Shown here piece after piece: positions 31,608-41,188 of a DNA stretch of 64,000 nt. The first letter of the stretch is position 1. Each line of letters begins with the position of its first letter. Below the pieces are notes generated by a model. The model was not told the origin of the DNA, searched no databases, and worked only from the letters and a program-made list of their open reading frames with translations. The position numbers were made by a program, and so were the translations under genes. The stretch comes from Cytophagaceae bacterium (lineage in GTDB: Bacteria > Bacteroidota > Bacteroidia > Cytophagales > UBA9547). The stretch covers positions 1-64,000 of the forward strand of contig JAIYAU010000053.1 in assembly GCA_027488865.1 (NCBI GenBank), read 5' to 3'.

Positions 31608-32281
31608 TTTGTTTTTTTATACCCTATTTGATCTAAAATACCAATAAAATTTTTTCCTTGAGGAAATTTAGAAACAGATTCGGGCAAATAACTATAAGCC
31701 GAAGAATCTCCAGAAATTAAACGCCCAATTTTTGGCAAAATAACTTTAAAATATAGATTATAGAAAACTTTTAAGAATTTATTTGTAGGTTCAGAGGCTT
31801 CTAAAATTACAACCATACCTCCTGGCTTTAAAACCCGTAACATCTCTGAAAGCCCGTTTTCTAAATTCTCAAAATTTCTTACCCCATAAGAAACGGTGAT
31901 AGCATCAAAATTATTGTCTTCAAAAGGAAGTTTTTCAGAATCACCGGACACCATCTCAATAACTTCATTTAGATTTTGTTGATTCATTTTCCTCCTACCT
32001 ACTTCCAACATACCATCAGAAATATCGATTCCAATAATTTTAAGCGGTTTTAGCATTTGATAAGCTTGTATTGCAAAATCACCTGTACCCGTGGCCACAT
32101 CTAACAAAAGCTTTGGTTGAAGTACTTTCAAATGCGACAAAGCTGTTCTTCTCCAACTTTGGTCGATTCCAAAAGTAAGAATACGATTAAGAAAATCGTA
32201 GCGTTGAGAAATGTTGTCAAACATTAAAGCAACTTGCTCCTTTTTGCCACTTTTTAGATTTTTGTAAGGAAGTACTGTCAT
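31556..32281 (-). CDS. ubiE: Demethylmenaquinone methyltransferase UbiE/MenG
   Basis: The 241-residue SAM-dependent methyltransferase has the family blocks MFDNISQRYDFLNRILTFGIDQSWRR and LDVATGTGDFAIQAY (SAM-binding motif I, about 60-75), the VSYGVRNFENLENGLSEMLRVLKPGG signature, and a PLTFGASSVYIGSK tail. It methylates demethylmenaquinone in the last step of menaquinone synthesis, which fits Bacteroidota respiration. It overlaps porT downstream and lies 66 bases after the M28 peptidase gene. Confidence 0.95.
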   Translation of the reverse strand: MTVLPYKNLKSGKKEQVALMFDNISQRYDFLNRILTFGIDQSWRRTALSHLKVLQPKLLLDVATGTGDFAIQAYQMLKPLKIIGIDISDGMLEVGRRKMNQQNLNEVIEMVSGDSEKLPFEDNNFDAITVSYGVRNFENLENGLSEMLRVLKPGGMVVILEASEPTNKFLKVFYNLYFKVILPKIGRLISGDSSAYSYLPESVSKFPQGKNFIGILDQIGYKKTKWVPLTFGASSVYIGSK

Positions 32282-32347
32282 TTAGAAATAAATTTGTCTC
32301 TACTAAAGCGACAAACTGATAAATAGGTTTAAATTTTTTTGATAAAT

Positions 32348-33352
32348 CTATTCTTGATAAAGAACCTGTAAAAGAGTTTGTCCAACCGCTTTAAGTGAAT
32401 TTTTGTCAATATTTTGTAAATTATCATCCAATGTATGCCATGTGTTAGCAAAATAACTTCCGTCTGAGGGCTCGTATTCTATAATATCAATCATAGGGAT
32501 TTTTGCAATTTGATTTACATACAAATGATCATCAATGATTTGTTCAGAATTTTGATAAATAAAATACTGCGAATACCCAATACTATTAGCGGTATTCCAA
32601 ACAGACTTTTGTATTTCAGGGGCAAATTGCCTCGAAGTGCCATCCATAGCAAACTTGGCATTTTTCCCTCCCACCATATCTAGCAATATACCATAATATG
32701 CTTGATAGTTGGCTTTATGTTTGTTTGCAGCCCAATATTGGGACCCTAGACACCAAGTATTTTCTTGTTGAGGTAGTTTCAAGAAGTCTGGTTGTCCATA
32801 ATCTTCTCCATCAAACAATATTATATCAATGCCAACTTGTGGCTTTTCTTTCGCAATGCTTATCACCCTTGCAAATTCCAATAGCACCCCAACCCCACTA
32901 GCACCATCGTTGGCACCATCTATTGGTTTTAGTTGCGATTGTTCCTTAACTTCTTGATCCGCAAAAGGACGCGTGTCCCAATGTGCTGCTAGAATTATTC
33001 TTTTAGAAGCTTTTGGGTTAAATGAGGTAACTATATTTCTGAGCTTAAGTGCCTTTTTATCAAACGAAGTACCAATAAACTCTTGAACGATAACTTCTTC
33101 AGAATAACTTTTTAATGTACTATAAAGATAATTTCCACATAATATGTGTGGCGCAGTATTAGGCACTCTTTTTCCAAAGTCCACTTGTTTTTTTACAAAC
33201 AAATAAGCACTGTCTCCATTAAAAACTGGTACATCTACTTTATTTATTTTTTCAATACTTGTATTTGATTGTCTATCTTCTTTAGATGGCTTACAAGACC
33301 AAATAAATACAAAAAGTACAGTGGATAAAATAATATTTAGTTTATGCTTCAT
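32348..33352 (-). CDS. M28 family lipoprotein metallopeptidase
   Basis: Start chosen at the ATG giving [10 protein letters not shown]; an in-frame ATG four codons earlier lies deeper inside cysS. A lipoprotein signal ends at IWSCKPS. The catalytic domain of the M28/glutaminyl cyclase type follows, with zinc-site blocks [49 protein letters not shown] and [13 protein letters not shown]. The set fits bacterial M28 aminopeptidases and glutaminyl-peptide cyclotransferases; the two cannot be told apart by reading alone. The protein is likely on the periplasmic side. It overlaps the end of cysS by 11 bases, which suggests coupling. Confidence 0.88.
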   Translation of the reverse strand: MKHKLNIILSTVLFVFIWSCKPSKEDRQSNTSIEKINKVDVPVFNGDSAYLFVKKQVDFGKRVPNTAPHILCGNYLYSTLKSYSEEVIVQEFIGTSFDKKALKLRNIVTSFNPKASKRIILAAHWDTRPFADQEVKEQSQLKPIDGANDGASGVGVLLEFARVISIAKEKPQVGIDIILFDGEDYGQPDFLKLPQQENTWCLGSQYWAANKHKANYQAYYGILLDMVGGKNAKFAMDGTSRQFAPEIQKSVWNTANSIGYSQYFIYQNSEQIIDDHLYVNQIAKIPMIDIIEYEPSDGSYFANTWHTLDDNLQNIDKNSLKAVGQTLLQVLYQE

Positions 33353-34823
33353 AAGCCCATTCAATTTTATCTTTTAGATCTTTTACCACAATCCCTTCTT
33401 TTTTAAGAACTTGTCTTATCAGATCCACTTTATCGTATTGTTTGTTAGCTTTAGCTTCTTGATAAAAACCTAACAATGCTGCTATAGTATTATCCGCATT
33501 GACCAATTTTTCTTCCTTGAGACCTAAAATATCCTTAAAAAAAACCTTGTAAGTGCTAATTAAATGATTGAAGGCGTTTTCTGAAATGGAGTTTATGTCC
33601 TTTTGCTTTAAATGAAATTGATTAACAAAATTTGTCAAACCAAAAAGCCCTGAAATAGCTACACCTGTATTAAAATCGTCATTCATACCAGCATGGCATT
33701 CAGCAATACAACTTTCAATCTCTAATTCCAAAGTACTATTGACCTCGGTGCCTAATTGCCAACTTAATTTGTCCAATAATTTATATGCATTGAGAAGTTT
33801 TACATAAGCTACATTGGCTGCTCGAAGTGCTGTATTAGAAATATCAAGGGTACTTCTGTATTGCGCCTGCAAGATATAAAACCTAATATTCATTGGAGAG
33901 TATGCCTGCTCAAGTAAGGGATGATTGCCAGTAAAAAACTCTTTCAAATTGATAAAGTTATTAAGGGATTTACCCATTTTTCTACCATCGATTGTAATCA
34001 TGTTATTATGCAACCAATATTTGGCAGGGGTGTGATGATTACAAGCCTGAGATTGAGCTATTTCGCATTCATGATGTGGGAAAGCAAGGTCCATTCCTCC
34101 TCCATGTATATCAAAAAAATTACCCAAATATTTAGCCGACATGGCCGAACATTCAATATGCCAGCCTGGGAAACCTTCTCCCCAAGGGGAGCTCCATTTC
34201 ATGATGTGTTCAGGGGTTGCTTTTTTCCATAGTGCAAAATCCAATGAGCCTTTTTTATCCGATTGGCCGTCAAGATCTCTGGTATTTGACGTAAGATCTT
34301 CTAGCACTCTACCTGAAAGTATGCCATAATGATAATTTTTTGCATATTCTTCCACATTAAAATAAACCGATCCATTGGACTCATAGCCATATCCATTATC
34401 GATTATTGATTTAATGCTTTCAATCTGTTCTATGATATGCCCCGTAGCCCTAGGTTCAATACTTGGCCTAAGTACATTGAGCAAATCCATTTCTTGATGA
34501 TAGCTGTTGGTATATTGTTGGGCTATTTCCATAGGCTCAAGTTGTTCAAGTCTCGCCTTTTTAGCAATTTTATCATCTCCTTGGTCAGAGTCATTTTCAA
34601 GATGCCCAACATCTGTAATATTTCTAACATAACGAACCTTATAGCCTAAAAACAGAAGATATCGGTAAACAACGTCAAAAGTAATAGCTCCACGTGCATG
34701 ACCCAAATGCGGATCGCCATACACAGTTGGTCCGCACACATACATACCTACATGTGGTGAATTGATTGGTTCAAAAAGTTCCTTTTGTCTGGTTAAGGTA
34801 TTGTAAACAAATAATTTACTCAT
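33342..34823 (-). CDS. cysS: Cysteinyl-tRNA synthetase
   Basis: The 493-residue class I synthetase charges tRNA-Cys. The HIGH-type motif is [10 protein letters not shown] near 38-47, and zinc ligands are Cys30 ([13 protein letters not shown]), the Cys of WHIECSAMS and the HHE of [11 protein letters not shown]. The KMSKS-type motif is KMGKSLNN, with Gly in place of the first Ser. The C-terminal DALR domain follows with [11 protein letters not shown]. It is the first gene of a minus-strand run with the M28 peptidase, ubiE, porT, moaD and moaE. Confidence 0.97.
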   Translation of the reverse strand: MSKLFVYNTLTRQKELFEPINSPHVGMYVCGPTVYGDPHLGHARGAITFDVVYRYLLFLGYKVRYVRNITDVGHLENDSDQGDDKIAKKARLEQLEPMEIAQQYTNSYHQEMDLLNVLRPSIEPRATGHIIEQIESIKSIIDNGYGYESNGSVYFNVEEYAKNYHYGILSGRVLEDLTSNTRDLDGQSDKKGSLDFALWKKATPEHIMKWSSPWGEGFPGWHIECSAMSAKYLGNFFDIHGGGMDLAFPHHECEIAQSQACNHHTPAKYWLHNNMITIDGRKMGKSLNNFINLKEFFTGNHPLLEQAYSPMNIRFYILQAQYRSTLDISNTALRAANVAYVKLLNAYKLLDKLSWQLGTEVNSTLELEIESCIAECHAGMNDDFNTGVAISGLFGLTNFVNQFHLKQKDINSISENAFNHLISTYKVFFKDILGLKEEKLVNADNTIAALLGFYQEAKANKQYDKVDLIRQVLKKEGIVVKDLKDKIEWAYEA

Positions 34824-35174
34824 TCATACTAAACTTAAACCACAAATCTAAAACTAATAATTAAATAAGTTGTGGCTATTGTGATATTAAATTAAAGATT
34901 TTTTTAACAAATAGGTCAAAATAAAGCATATGATTTTTTAAATATTTAAGAAAAATTTTTAAAAATTATTTAAGTGCAATAATACCGTTTAGATACCTAA
35001 AATAGGGCAATTATTATGGTATTAAAATGATATTTATTACCTATTGATATTCGAACTTGACAATATTAATAAAACCATATTAAAAATTTGATTAGTAACA
35101 TTTTAAACAAAATACGTATATAAGTTTCAATTAGACAACATCTAAACACAATTTAAAATTATAAAAATACAATT
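34824..35174. other. AT-rich intergenic region
   Basis: This 351-base gap between the divergent cysS and the large type A surface protein gene is very AT-rich and contains no ORF that looks real. Promoters for both genes should be here, but I see no convincing TAnnTTTG with a matched -33. Confidence 0.4.
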
Positions 35175-38000
35175 ATGAAATTAGCCTCTTATATCCCAAA
35201 TCAATTCCTTACCATTATGTTGGTATTTGGATTGCTTTTAATACATGACACTAAGGTGTTTTCACAATGTACTACCTTGCCACAACGCGAGTCGGTAATT
35301 AATGGAGATTTTGAAGGTGGTTATATAGCATCCGGGCCCGGATCGTTTCTATCTGACAATCTTTACGCAGGTGCTGCATCAAATGCAACTCAATTTAATC
35401 AGTTTAATACCATCATTAGCAATAAACTGACCCTTAACGACTCTACTTGTACGTCATGCCCTTGCGCCTGGTCATCAGATGGAAAGTATTGGATCGATAG
35501 TTACAAAAAGTTTTTTAAATGTAATGCGGCTGGTCCTTTTACTACAGGTGCAGGTTCTGGCTTTTACAGAGGGAATCCATTTTTAACAGAAATGGACGGT
35601 ATGGACGATCATACTAAAGGAATCGGTGGTAAAGGTAAATATTTAATGGTAGACTGTAAAAATGCCACAAACTCTCAATTATGGGGACAAAATGCATTAA
35701 CTGTATACCCAAATCAAGTGTATTATTTGTCTGCTTGGTTCATTAATTTAACCCCAGTAAGTAATGGTGCAGCAAGGGCAGATTTACGTTTTCAAGTACA
35801 ATGGTACGATGCAAGTATGGTTCCAATTGGTGGCTTAGTGGCTTTGGGTGGCTCTAACTGGTCTCCAGCTGATGCTAGTAGAGGTAGCAATTGGGAACAA
35901 TACGTCCAAACTACTACCTCTCCAGTTAATGCTGCTTATGTGGATATTGAAATTTGGAACAACTCTGGCGATTTGATTGGTAACGATATTGGAATTGACG
36001 ATATCTCTTTTTCCAATGGATGCCAATCTGTGACTTCACTTAATGTTCCACCGGCTCCAAATTTAGGTACGGATATAAACATCTGTGCAACAAATGGCAC
36101 TGTTAGTATGAACTCTTCGGTGACTGCTTCAGGCGGCACAAGAACTTTCACTTGGTACAAAGATAAAGGCACTGGAATAGATTCACTTATTACTGGTCCA
36201 TCTGGTGTACAAAACACCTATGCCACCACAAGACCAGGTACTTATAGAGTATGTGTCTATGAAGCTCCTGGCTGTGCAAAATCTGATTATATTACCATTA
36301 GCGAAACAAATGCAGTGGCCATGACACCTACGACAAGTATTTGTCAGCCTAATTCGCTCACGGTTCCTATAAATGGTGCTTTAACGGCTAGCCATGCATC
36401 TTATACCTACAGCTGGAGACGAAACGGTACACCAGTAGCTGGAACAAGCAATGCCTATACTGCAGCCTCCATAGGTACGTACCAGTTAACTAGTACACAC
36501 CCTACACGTTCAGCCTGTACAGTTGTAGGTAGTACTATTATAAACAACACCAATACAATGACCACTACCATAGGTGCTGGGGTAGATTTGTGTGGTACGC
36601 CAAATCAAGCTTATTCAACCTCTCTTACGGGTTCAGCATTTACCTACAAATGGCTTAGAACAACAGATACGCTGGCCGGTGCTAATGCTAGTAGCTATAC
36701 AGCAACTATGGCTGGAACTTACCGTGTATTTCTTGACCACCCATTAGCTGGTTGTGACGTACTAAGTAACGCGGCTACAGTAACTAATACAAATCCATCC
36801 ACCCCCAATGGAAATACATTTTGTGCTCCTACTGCTAAAAATGTGGCATTGAGTGTGACTGGAACAGGCAGATACAAATGGATGAGTGCTGCAAGTGGTG
36901 GAACACAGTTGGGCGTAGGAAGTACCTATACAACTCCTCTTATATCAAGCACAACAACCTATTACGTACAAGACACTACCCAAACTTCAGGTGCGAGCAT
37001 GACTACAAATACAACACTAACAAATGGTTATTTGCCTAATGGTGGTGGTATTGTGTTTAATGTTGCAAGTTCAGCAAGAATTAAAAATGTAACAGTTAGT
37101 ATTCCTGGCTGGAATAGTTTTAGTAATGCTGTTCTTAGGGTCCTAAATAATTCAGGAACCCAACTTTGGACATCTGGCTCCCCAACAACTTTAAGTAACA
37201 CTTCTTCAGCCTCGACTTTAAACTACACATTTAGCATTGATTATACACTACCATCATCTGGAACCTATAGATTAGTAATGGATGGTAGTGGACAAATTTT
37301 ATCTAACGGTTCGCCATCTTATCCATTTACTGATGGAGGAGCTAATTTCACAGTTACAGGTTCTGCACCAAGTTACTCAACTAGCAGTACTTTTAAAAAC
37401 CTTACATTCGACATATACTCAAACCCTTGTGCTAGGTTACCGGTAACAGCCCTTCACAGCGGTTTATGTGTGACGCCTGTTGAGTTTGCCTTCATTGAAG
37501 CTGAAAAAACGGATAATGGAAATCAAATAACTTGGGCCACAGCCAATGAAGAAGATGCGTCTCATTTTGTAATCTTGCGCTCAACTGATAATAAAAACTA
37601 TACTTCTGTTGGCACTTTAAAAGCAGCAGGTAATTCTTCTCAGCTTATTAACTATTCATTTGTTGATAACAATGTGCTCGACGGTATTACCTATTATAAA
37701 CTTGCTCAATATGATTTTGACGGAGATATTAATTATTCTTCAATTGTTTCTGTAAATAATGTTGGCTTACAAAATATCATAATCGCTCCAAATCCATTTA
37801 GCAATTCTACCAAGATAAGTTTAGTTGGCTTTGAAGGTGCAACTGTGACTATTAAAAACGCAATTGGTAGATCAATAGAGTTTATTGAGGAGGTTAGAAA
37901 TAACCAACTTGAAATAGGTAACAATTACCCATCTGGAATTTATATCATTGAGATTAGTAATCAAAGTGGCACCAAAACTTTCAAAGTAATTAAAGAGTAG
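35175..38000 (+). CDS. Large surface protein with T9SS type A sorting domain
   Basis: The 941-residue protein has a signal peptide ending near FSQC (about 30). The first 280 residues look like a carbohydrate-binding-type jelly roll (INGDFEGGY at the start, DIEIWNNSGDLIGNDIGIDDISF at the end). Then come Ig-like repeats rich in Thr, Ser and Gly (about 285-600), each with a TYRVxxxxxxxGC-type strand. A further beta domain lies near 610-750. A block WATANEEDASHFVILRSTDNKNY, common before T9SS signals, precedes the C-terminal type A domain (from about 868, APNPFSNSTKISL to SGTKTFKVIKE). It is expected to be exported by T9SS and anchored to the surface as an adhesin; its ligand is unknown. Confidence 0.9.
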   Translation: MKLASYIPNQFLTIMLVFGLLLIHDTKVFSQCTTLPQRESVINGDFEGGYIASGPGSFLSDNLYAGAASNATQFNQFNTIISNKLTLNDSTCTSCPCAWSSDGKYWIDSYKKFFKCNAAGPFTTGAGSGFYRGNPFLTEMDGMDDHTKGIGGKGKYLMVDCKNATNSQLWGQNALTVYPNQVYYLSAWFINLTPVSNGAARADLRFQVQWYDASMVPIGGLVALGGSNWSPADASRGSNWEQYVQTTTSPVNAAYVDIEIWNNSGDLIGNDIGIDDISFSNGCQSVTSLNVPPAPNLGTDINICATNGTVSMNSSVTASGGTRTFTWYKDKGTGIDSLITGPSGVQNTYATTRPGTYRVCVYEAPGCAKSDYITISETNAVAMTPTTSICQPNSLTVPINGALTASHASYTYSWRRNGTPVAGTSNAYTAASIGTYQLTSTHPTRSACTVVGSTIINNTNTMTTTIGAGVDLCGTPNQAYSTSLTGSAFTYKWLRTTDTLAGANASSYTATMAGTYRVFLDHPLAGCDVLSNAATVTNTNPSTPNGNTFCAPTAKNVALSVTGTGRYKWMSAASGGTQLGVGSTYTTPLISSTTTYYVQDTTQTSGASMTTNTTLTNGYLPNGGGIVFNVASSARIKNVTVSIPGWNSFSNAVLRVLNNSGTQLWTSGSPTTLSNTSSASTLNYTFSIDYTLPSSGTYRLVMDGSGQILSNGSPSYPFTDGGANFTVTGSAPSYSTSSTFKNLTFDIYSNPCARLPVTALHSGLCVTPVEFAFIEAEKTDNGNQITWATANEEDASHFVILRSTDNKNYTSVGTLKAAGNSSQLINYSFVDNNVLDGITYYKLAQYDFDGDINYSSIVSVNNVGLQNIIIAPNPFSNSTKISLVGFEGATVTIKNAIGRSIEFIEEVRNNQLEIGNNYPSGIYIIEISNQSGTKTFKVIKE

Positions 38001-38032
38001 TTTTAGTAGTTTGTTTAATGTTTATCATAGCA

Positions 38033-38066
38033 AATGCCTTTTGAGTTTCTCGAAAGGCATTCTTTA
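38033..38066 (+). terminator. Rho-independent terminator
   Basis: AATGCCTTT at 38033-38041 pairs with AAAGGCATT at 38053-38061 and a short T-rich run follows. It lies 33 bases after the stop of the type A surface protein gene. The rest of the gap to 38239 has nothing recognisable. Confidence 0.75.
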
Positions 38067-38239
38067 TTAAATGAAGGGTAATATTTCAACGAATCAAATT
38101 AAATATAAGACCTAGAGTCCACAATAAAGGAAATCCTCTATAAAATCATTAATTATTCCTTTACTCTTACTAAATGGCTCTTACATTTGTCGTGTTGCCA
38201 ACTATAACTGTTCAATTAATCAAGGTTAAACCATAATAT

Positions 38240-39085
38240 TTACTGTAATTTATTGAGTATTGTCATTACAGGAATATTTACTTCGTCAAGCACCTGTTCT
38301 GCTATGCTGCTATTTAAAAAATAATCAATGCCAGTTCTACCTTGGGTTGGCATGACAACAAAATCAATTTCATAATCTTCCACAAAATGAAGTATGCCTT
38401 CACCTTTGGAAGTGTCATTATAAATGGTCAAAAATACATTCTTTAGATCATATTTATTTTTCATTGCTTCAAATACTTTTGTCAACTTTCTGGTGGTGGC
38501 AAAACTATCTGGTGTGGCTACATATAATACATTTAGTTGAATACCAAATCCTTGAAAGATATATTCTATAGATTTAATCATTTCAAAGTGAGTTTCTTTA
38601 AAATTGGTAGCGAAAACTGCTTTTGAAATATTAAACTTTGATTGGGCCTCCTTGATTGTAATAACTGGAATTTTACATTTTTTTATCATGATCCTGGTAT
38701 TATCCCCAATTAATTGATCATCCCAATATCCATTAATTACCGTTGTGCCCGATATTACTAAATCTGCTTTTAATATTTCTACAACCTCCGCCACGGACTG
38801 ATTATCCACAGCAACCACAACTACCCAACTTATATCATCATTATTAAATTTGTTTTGATAAAGTTTGAATTTATTTTGTGTTTCAATAACTTCATTCAAA
38901 ACAGATAATGGACTTACTTTTAGGTTTTCGGCCAAATCATGTTTGGTTATTATTGCAAATTCCTCTCCAGCTATAATATGAAATAAGGTAATTTTTGCGT
39001 TAATTTTTTCAGCTAAAGATATGGCAGAACCTACAGCTTGGTCAGCCATGTCTGAAAAGTCGGTTGGAACACAAATATTTCTCAT
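38240..39085 (-). CDS. Universal stress protein with two Usp domains
   Basis: The 281-residue protein has two UspA domains in tandem (about 1-140 and 146-281). The first begins NICVPTDFSDMADQAVGSAISLAEKINAKITLFHI; the second ends with FVVMPTQGRTGIDYFLNSSIAEQVLDEVNIPVMTI. The ATP-binding G-x2-G-x9-G(S/T) loop is only partly kept: the second domain has QGRTGIDYFLNSSIAEQV, the first SGTTVINGYWDDQLIGDNT. Cytoplasmic stress protein of unknown exact function. It stands alone. Confidence 0.9.
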   Translation of the reverse strand: MRNICVPTDFSDMADQAVGSAISLAEKINAKITLFHIIAGEEFAIITKHDLAENLKVSPLSVLNEVIETQNKFKLYQNKFNNDDISWVVVVAVDNQSVAEVVEILKADLVISGTTVINGYWDDQLIGDNTRIMIKKCKIPVITIKEAQSKFNISKAVFATNFKETHFEMIKSIEYIFQGFGIQLNVLYVATPDSFATTRKLTKVFEAMKNKYDLKNVFLTIYNDTSKGEGILHFVEDYEIDFVVMPTQGRTGIDYFLNSSIAEQVLDEVNIPVMTILNKLQ

Positions 39086-39161
39086 AGTTCAATTAATTAT
39101 TTAATTTTAAGCAATATACAAGCTATTGCCACATAAATAAATGATTTTTATCAATTAGGAA

Positions 39162-39191
39162 ACAAAAAAGGCTGTCGTATTAGGACAGCCT
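39162..39191 (-). terminator. Rho-independent terminator of ahcY
   Basis: Read on the minus strand, AGGCTGTC (39191-39184) pairs with GACAGCCT (39176-39169) around a short loop and a run of T follows. It lies 25 bases after the ahcY stop codon. Confidence 0.9.
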
Positions 39192-39215
39192 CTTCAAAAA
39201 AACATTTGAAACTGA

Positions 39216-40523
39216 TTAATATCTGTATAACTCAGATTTAAACGGTCCATTTACAGTTACTCCAATATAATTTGCCTGATCAGCAGTAAGTTCATCCAAC
39301 TCAACACCAATTTTCGATAAATGAAGTCTAGCTACTTTTTCATCAAGATGCTTTGGCAAAGTATAAACTTTGTTTTCGTATTTATCAGCACTCTTCCATA
39401 ACTCAAGTTGTGCAAGAGTTTGGTTTGTAAAAGAAGCCGACATTACAAAAGAAGGGTGTCCTGTAGCGCAGCCAAGGTTTACTAATCTGCCTTCTGCCAA
39501 TACGATGATGTCTTTTCCTTCTACATTGTAAATATCTACTTGTGGTTTAACCTCCACTTTCGTGTGGCCATAGTTGGTATTTAACCAAGCCATATCAATT
39601 TCATTGTCAAAATGACCGATATTACAAACGATAGTTTTATCCTTCATTGCTCTAAAATGCTTTTCAAGAACAATTTTATAATTACCCGTTGCAGTAACTA
39701 CAATATCAGCACGCTTAACTGCATCATCCATTTTACGAACTTCAAAGCCATCCATAGCTGCCTGTAAAGCACAAATAGGATCTATTTCTGTAACTATAAC
39801 ACGAGCACCTGCTCCTTGAAGTGAAGCAGCTGAACCTTTTCCTACATCACCATACCCAGCTACAACTGCTACTTTACCAGCCATCATCACGTCAGTTGCA
39901 CGACGTATCGCGTCAACTAAAGATTCTTTGCAGCCGTATTTATTATCAAATTTAGATTTTGTAACAGAGTCATTTACGTTAATTGCTGGGAAAGGAAGTT
40001 TACCTGCAACTACTCTTTCATTTAAGCGAAGTACGCCAGTAGTTGTCTCTTCTGACACACCTTTAATGTTCGCAATTAACTCAGGGTAACGATCTAAAAC
40101 CATGTTAGTTAAATCTCCACCATCATCTAAAATCATATTTAGAGGTTTGCGATCTTCACCAAAAAATAATGTTTGTTCGATACACCAATCAAATTCTTGT
40201 TCATTCATGCCTTTCCAAGCATAAACTGGAATTCCTGCTGCCGCAATTGCTGCCGCCGCATGATCTTGTGTAGAAAAGATATTACACGAAGACCATGTAA
40301 CCTCAGCACCAAGTTCAACTAATGTTTCTATTAAAACCGCAGTTTGTATAGTCATGTGAAGACATCCAGCGATTCGTGCGCCTTTTAAAGGTTTAGAGGC
40401 TCCAAACTCTTCTCTTAACGACATCAAACCTGGCATTTCAGCTTCAGCTAGTCTAATTTCTTTACGACCCCATTCTGCAAGAGCCATGTCTTTTACTTTG
40501 TACTTCTCGTATGTAGCAACCAT
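39216..40523 (-). CDS. ahcY: Adenosylhomocysteinase
   Basis: Start set at the ATG giving [23 protein letters not shown], the family's usual N-terminus; the frame has ten more codons upstream that are not family-like. The 435-residue enzyme splits S-adenosylhomocysteine to adenosine and homocysteine. Diagnostic blocks are [32 protein letters not shown], the NAD-binding [23 protein letters not shown] near 212-235, and a KSELYRY end. A minus-strand promoter element and a strong terminator frame it, so it is monocistronic. Confidence 0.97.
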   Translation of the reverse strand: MVATYEKYKVKDMALAEWGRKEIRLAEAEMPGLMSLREEFGASKPLKGARIAGCLHMTIQTAVLIETLVELGAEVTWSSCNIFSTQDHAAAAIAAAGIPVYAWKGMNEQEFDWCIEQTLFFGEDRKPLNMILDDGGDLTNMVLDRYPELIANIKGVSEETTTGVLRLNERVVAGKLPFPAINVNDSVTKSKFDNKYGCKESLVDAIRRATDVMMAGKVAVVAGYGDVGKGSAASLQGAGARVIVTEIDPICALQAAMDGFEVRKMDDAVKRADIVVTATGNYKIVLEKHFRAMKDKTIVCNIGHFDNEIDMAWLNTNYGHTKVEVKPQVDIYNVEGKDIIVLAEGRLVNLGCATGHPSFVMSASFTNQTLAQLELWKSADKYENKVYTLPKHLDEKVARLHLSKIGVELDELTADQANYIGVTVNGPFKSELYRY

Positions 40524-40557
40524 CACAATATTTTTAGTTTTCAATAAAATCAAAACC

Positions 40558-40588
40558 TAAAGTTACTAAAAAAGTTTTTTTATTTCAA
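40558..40588 (-). promoter_or_regulatory. Likely promoter of ahcY
   Basis: On the minus strand, TTG (40588-40586) is followed after 20 bases by TAACTTTA (40565-40558), which matches TAnnTTTG in seven of eight positions. It lies 34 bases before the chosen start codon. Confidence 0.45.
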
Positions 40589-40673
40589 GAAATATGATCT
40601 AAGGCTAAGATGAATTGCTTAAAACTAATAAACTTCAAATACTATTTATCGTACAGTACAAAAAAGTCAAGCT

Positions 40674-41147
40674 ATGAATTTTATAAAATCGGTTACAAAT
40701 CCATTTCTCTTTAAGTTATTTTTAATACAAAAACTACCATTAGCTTGGATAGCAGGGCTACAAATTGTAGAAATCAATAATGGAAAGGCTTCTGTTGGCC
40801 TGAAATATGGGTATTTTACAAAAAACCCTTTTAAATCTTTGTATTTTGCATGTTTAGCGATGGCCGCAGAGTTATCTTCTGGTATATTGGTTTTGTTACA
40901 TGTAAATAAATCAGGCAAATCCATCTCTACGCTGGTGGTACAAATGGAGGCAACGTTTCATAAAAAAGCCACCGGAAAAGTGATATTTCACTGTGTAGAT
41001 GGCGAAAAAATCAAAAATACTATTGAACAGGCCGTTAATACCAATGAAGGCCAAACTATAACTTCCACGAGCACAGGTTACAACGAAAACAACGAGATCG
41101 TGGCTAATTTTATAATTACTTGGTCGGTAAAAGTCAAGAGCAAATAA
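40674..41147 (+). CDS. DUF4442 hotdog-fold protein (thioesterase-like)
   Basis: The 157-residue protein resembles DUF4442, a hotdog-fold family related to PaaI-type thioesterases. Family features are an N-terminal amphipathic stretch, SVGLKYGYFTKNPFKSLYFACLAMAAELSSGIL (the central helix), and a strand pair in STLVVQMEATFHKKATGKVIFHCVDGE. The acyl substrate is unknown. It is convergent with valS and shares a perfect 13-bp terminator with it. The start at the first ATG fits the family length. Confidence 0.83.
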   Translation: MNFIKSVTNPFLFKLFLIQKLPLAWIAGLQIVEINNGKASVGLKYGYFTKNPFKSLYFACLAMAAELSSGILVLLHVNKSGKSISTLVVQMEATFHKKATGKVIFHCVDGEKIKNTIEQAVNTNEGQTITSTSTGYNENNEIVANFIITWSVKVKSK

Positions 41148-41149
41148 GC

Positions 41150-41185
41150 ATAATTGCTCAAGCCTTGAAAGACTTGAGCAATTAT
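41150..41185. terminator. Bidirectional terminator
   Basis: A perfect 13-bp stem, ATAATTGCTCAAG at 41150-41162 and CTTGAGCAATTAT at 41173-41185, with a 10-base loop. It lies between the convergent DUF4442 and valS genes and its AT-rich feet could serve both. Confidence 0.85.
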
Positions 41186-41188
41186 AAT

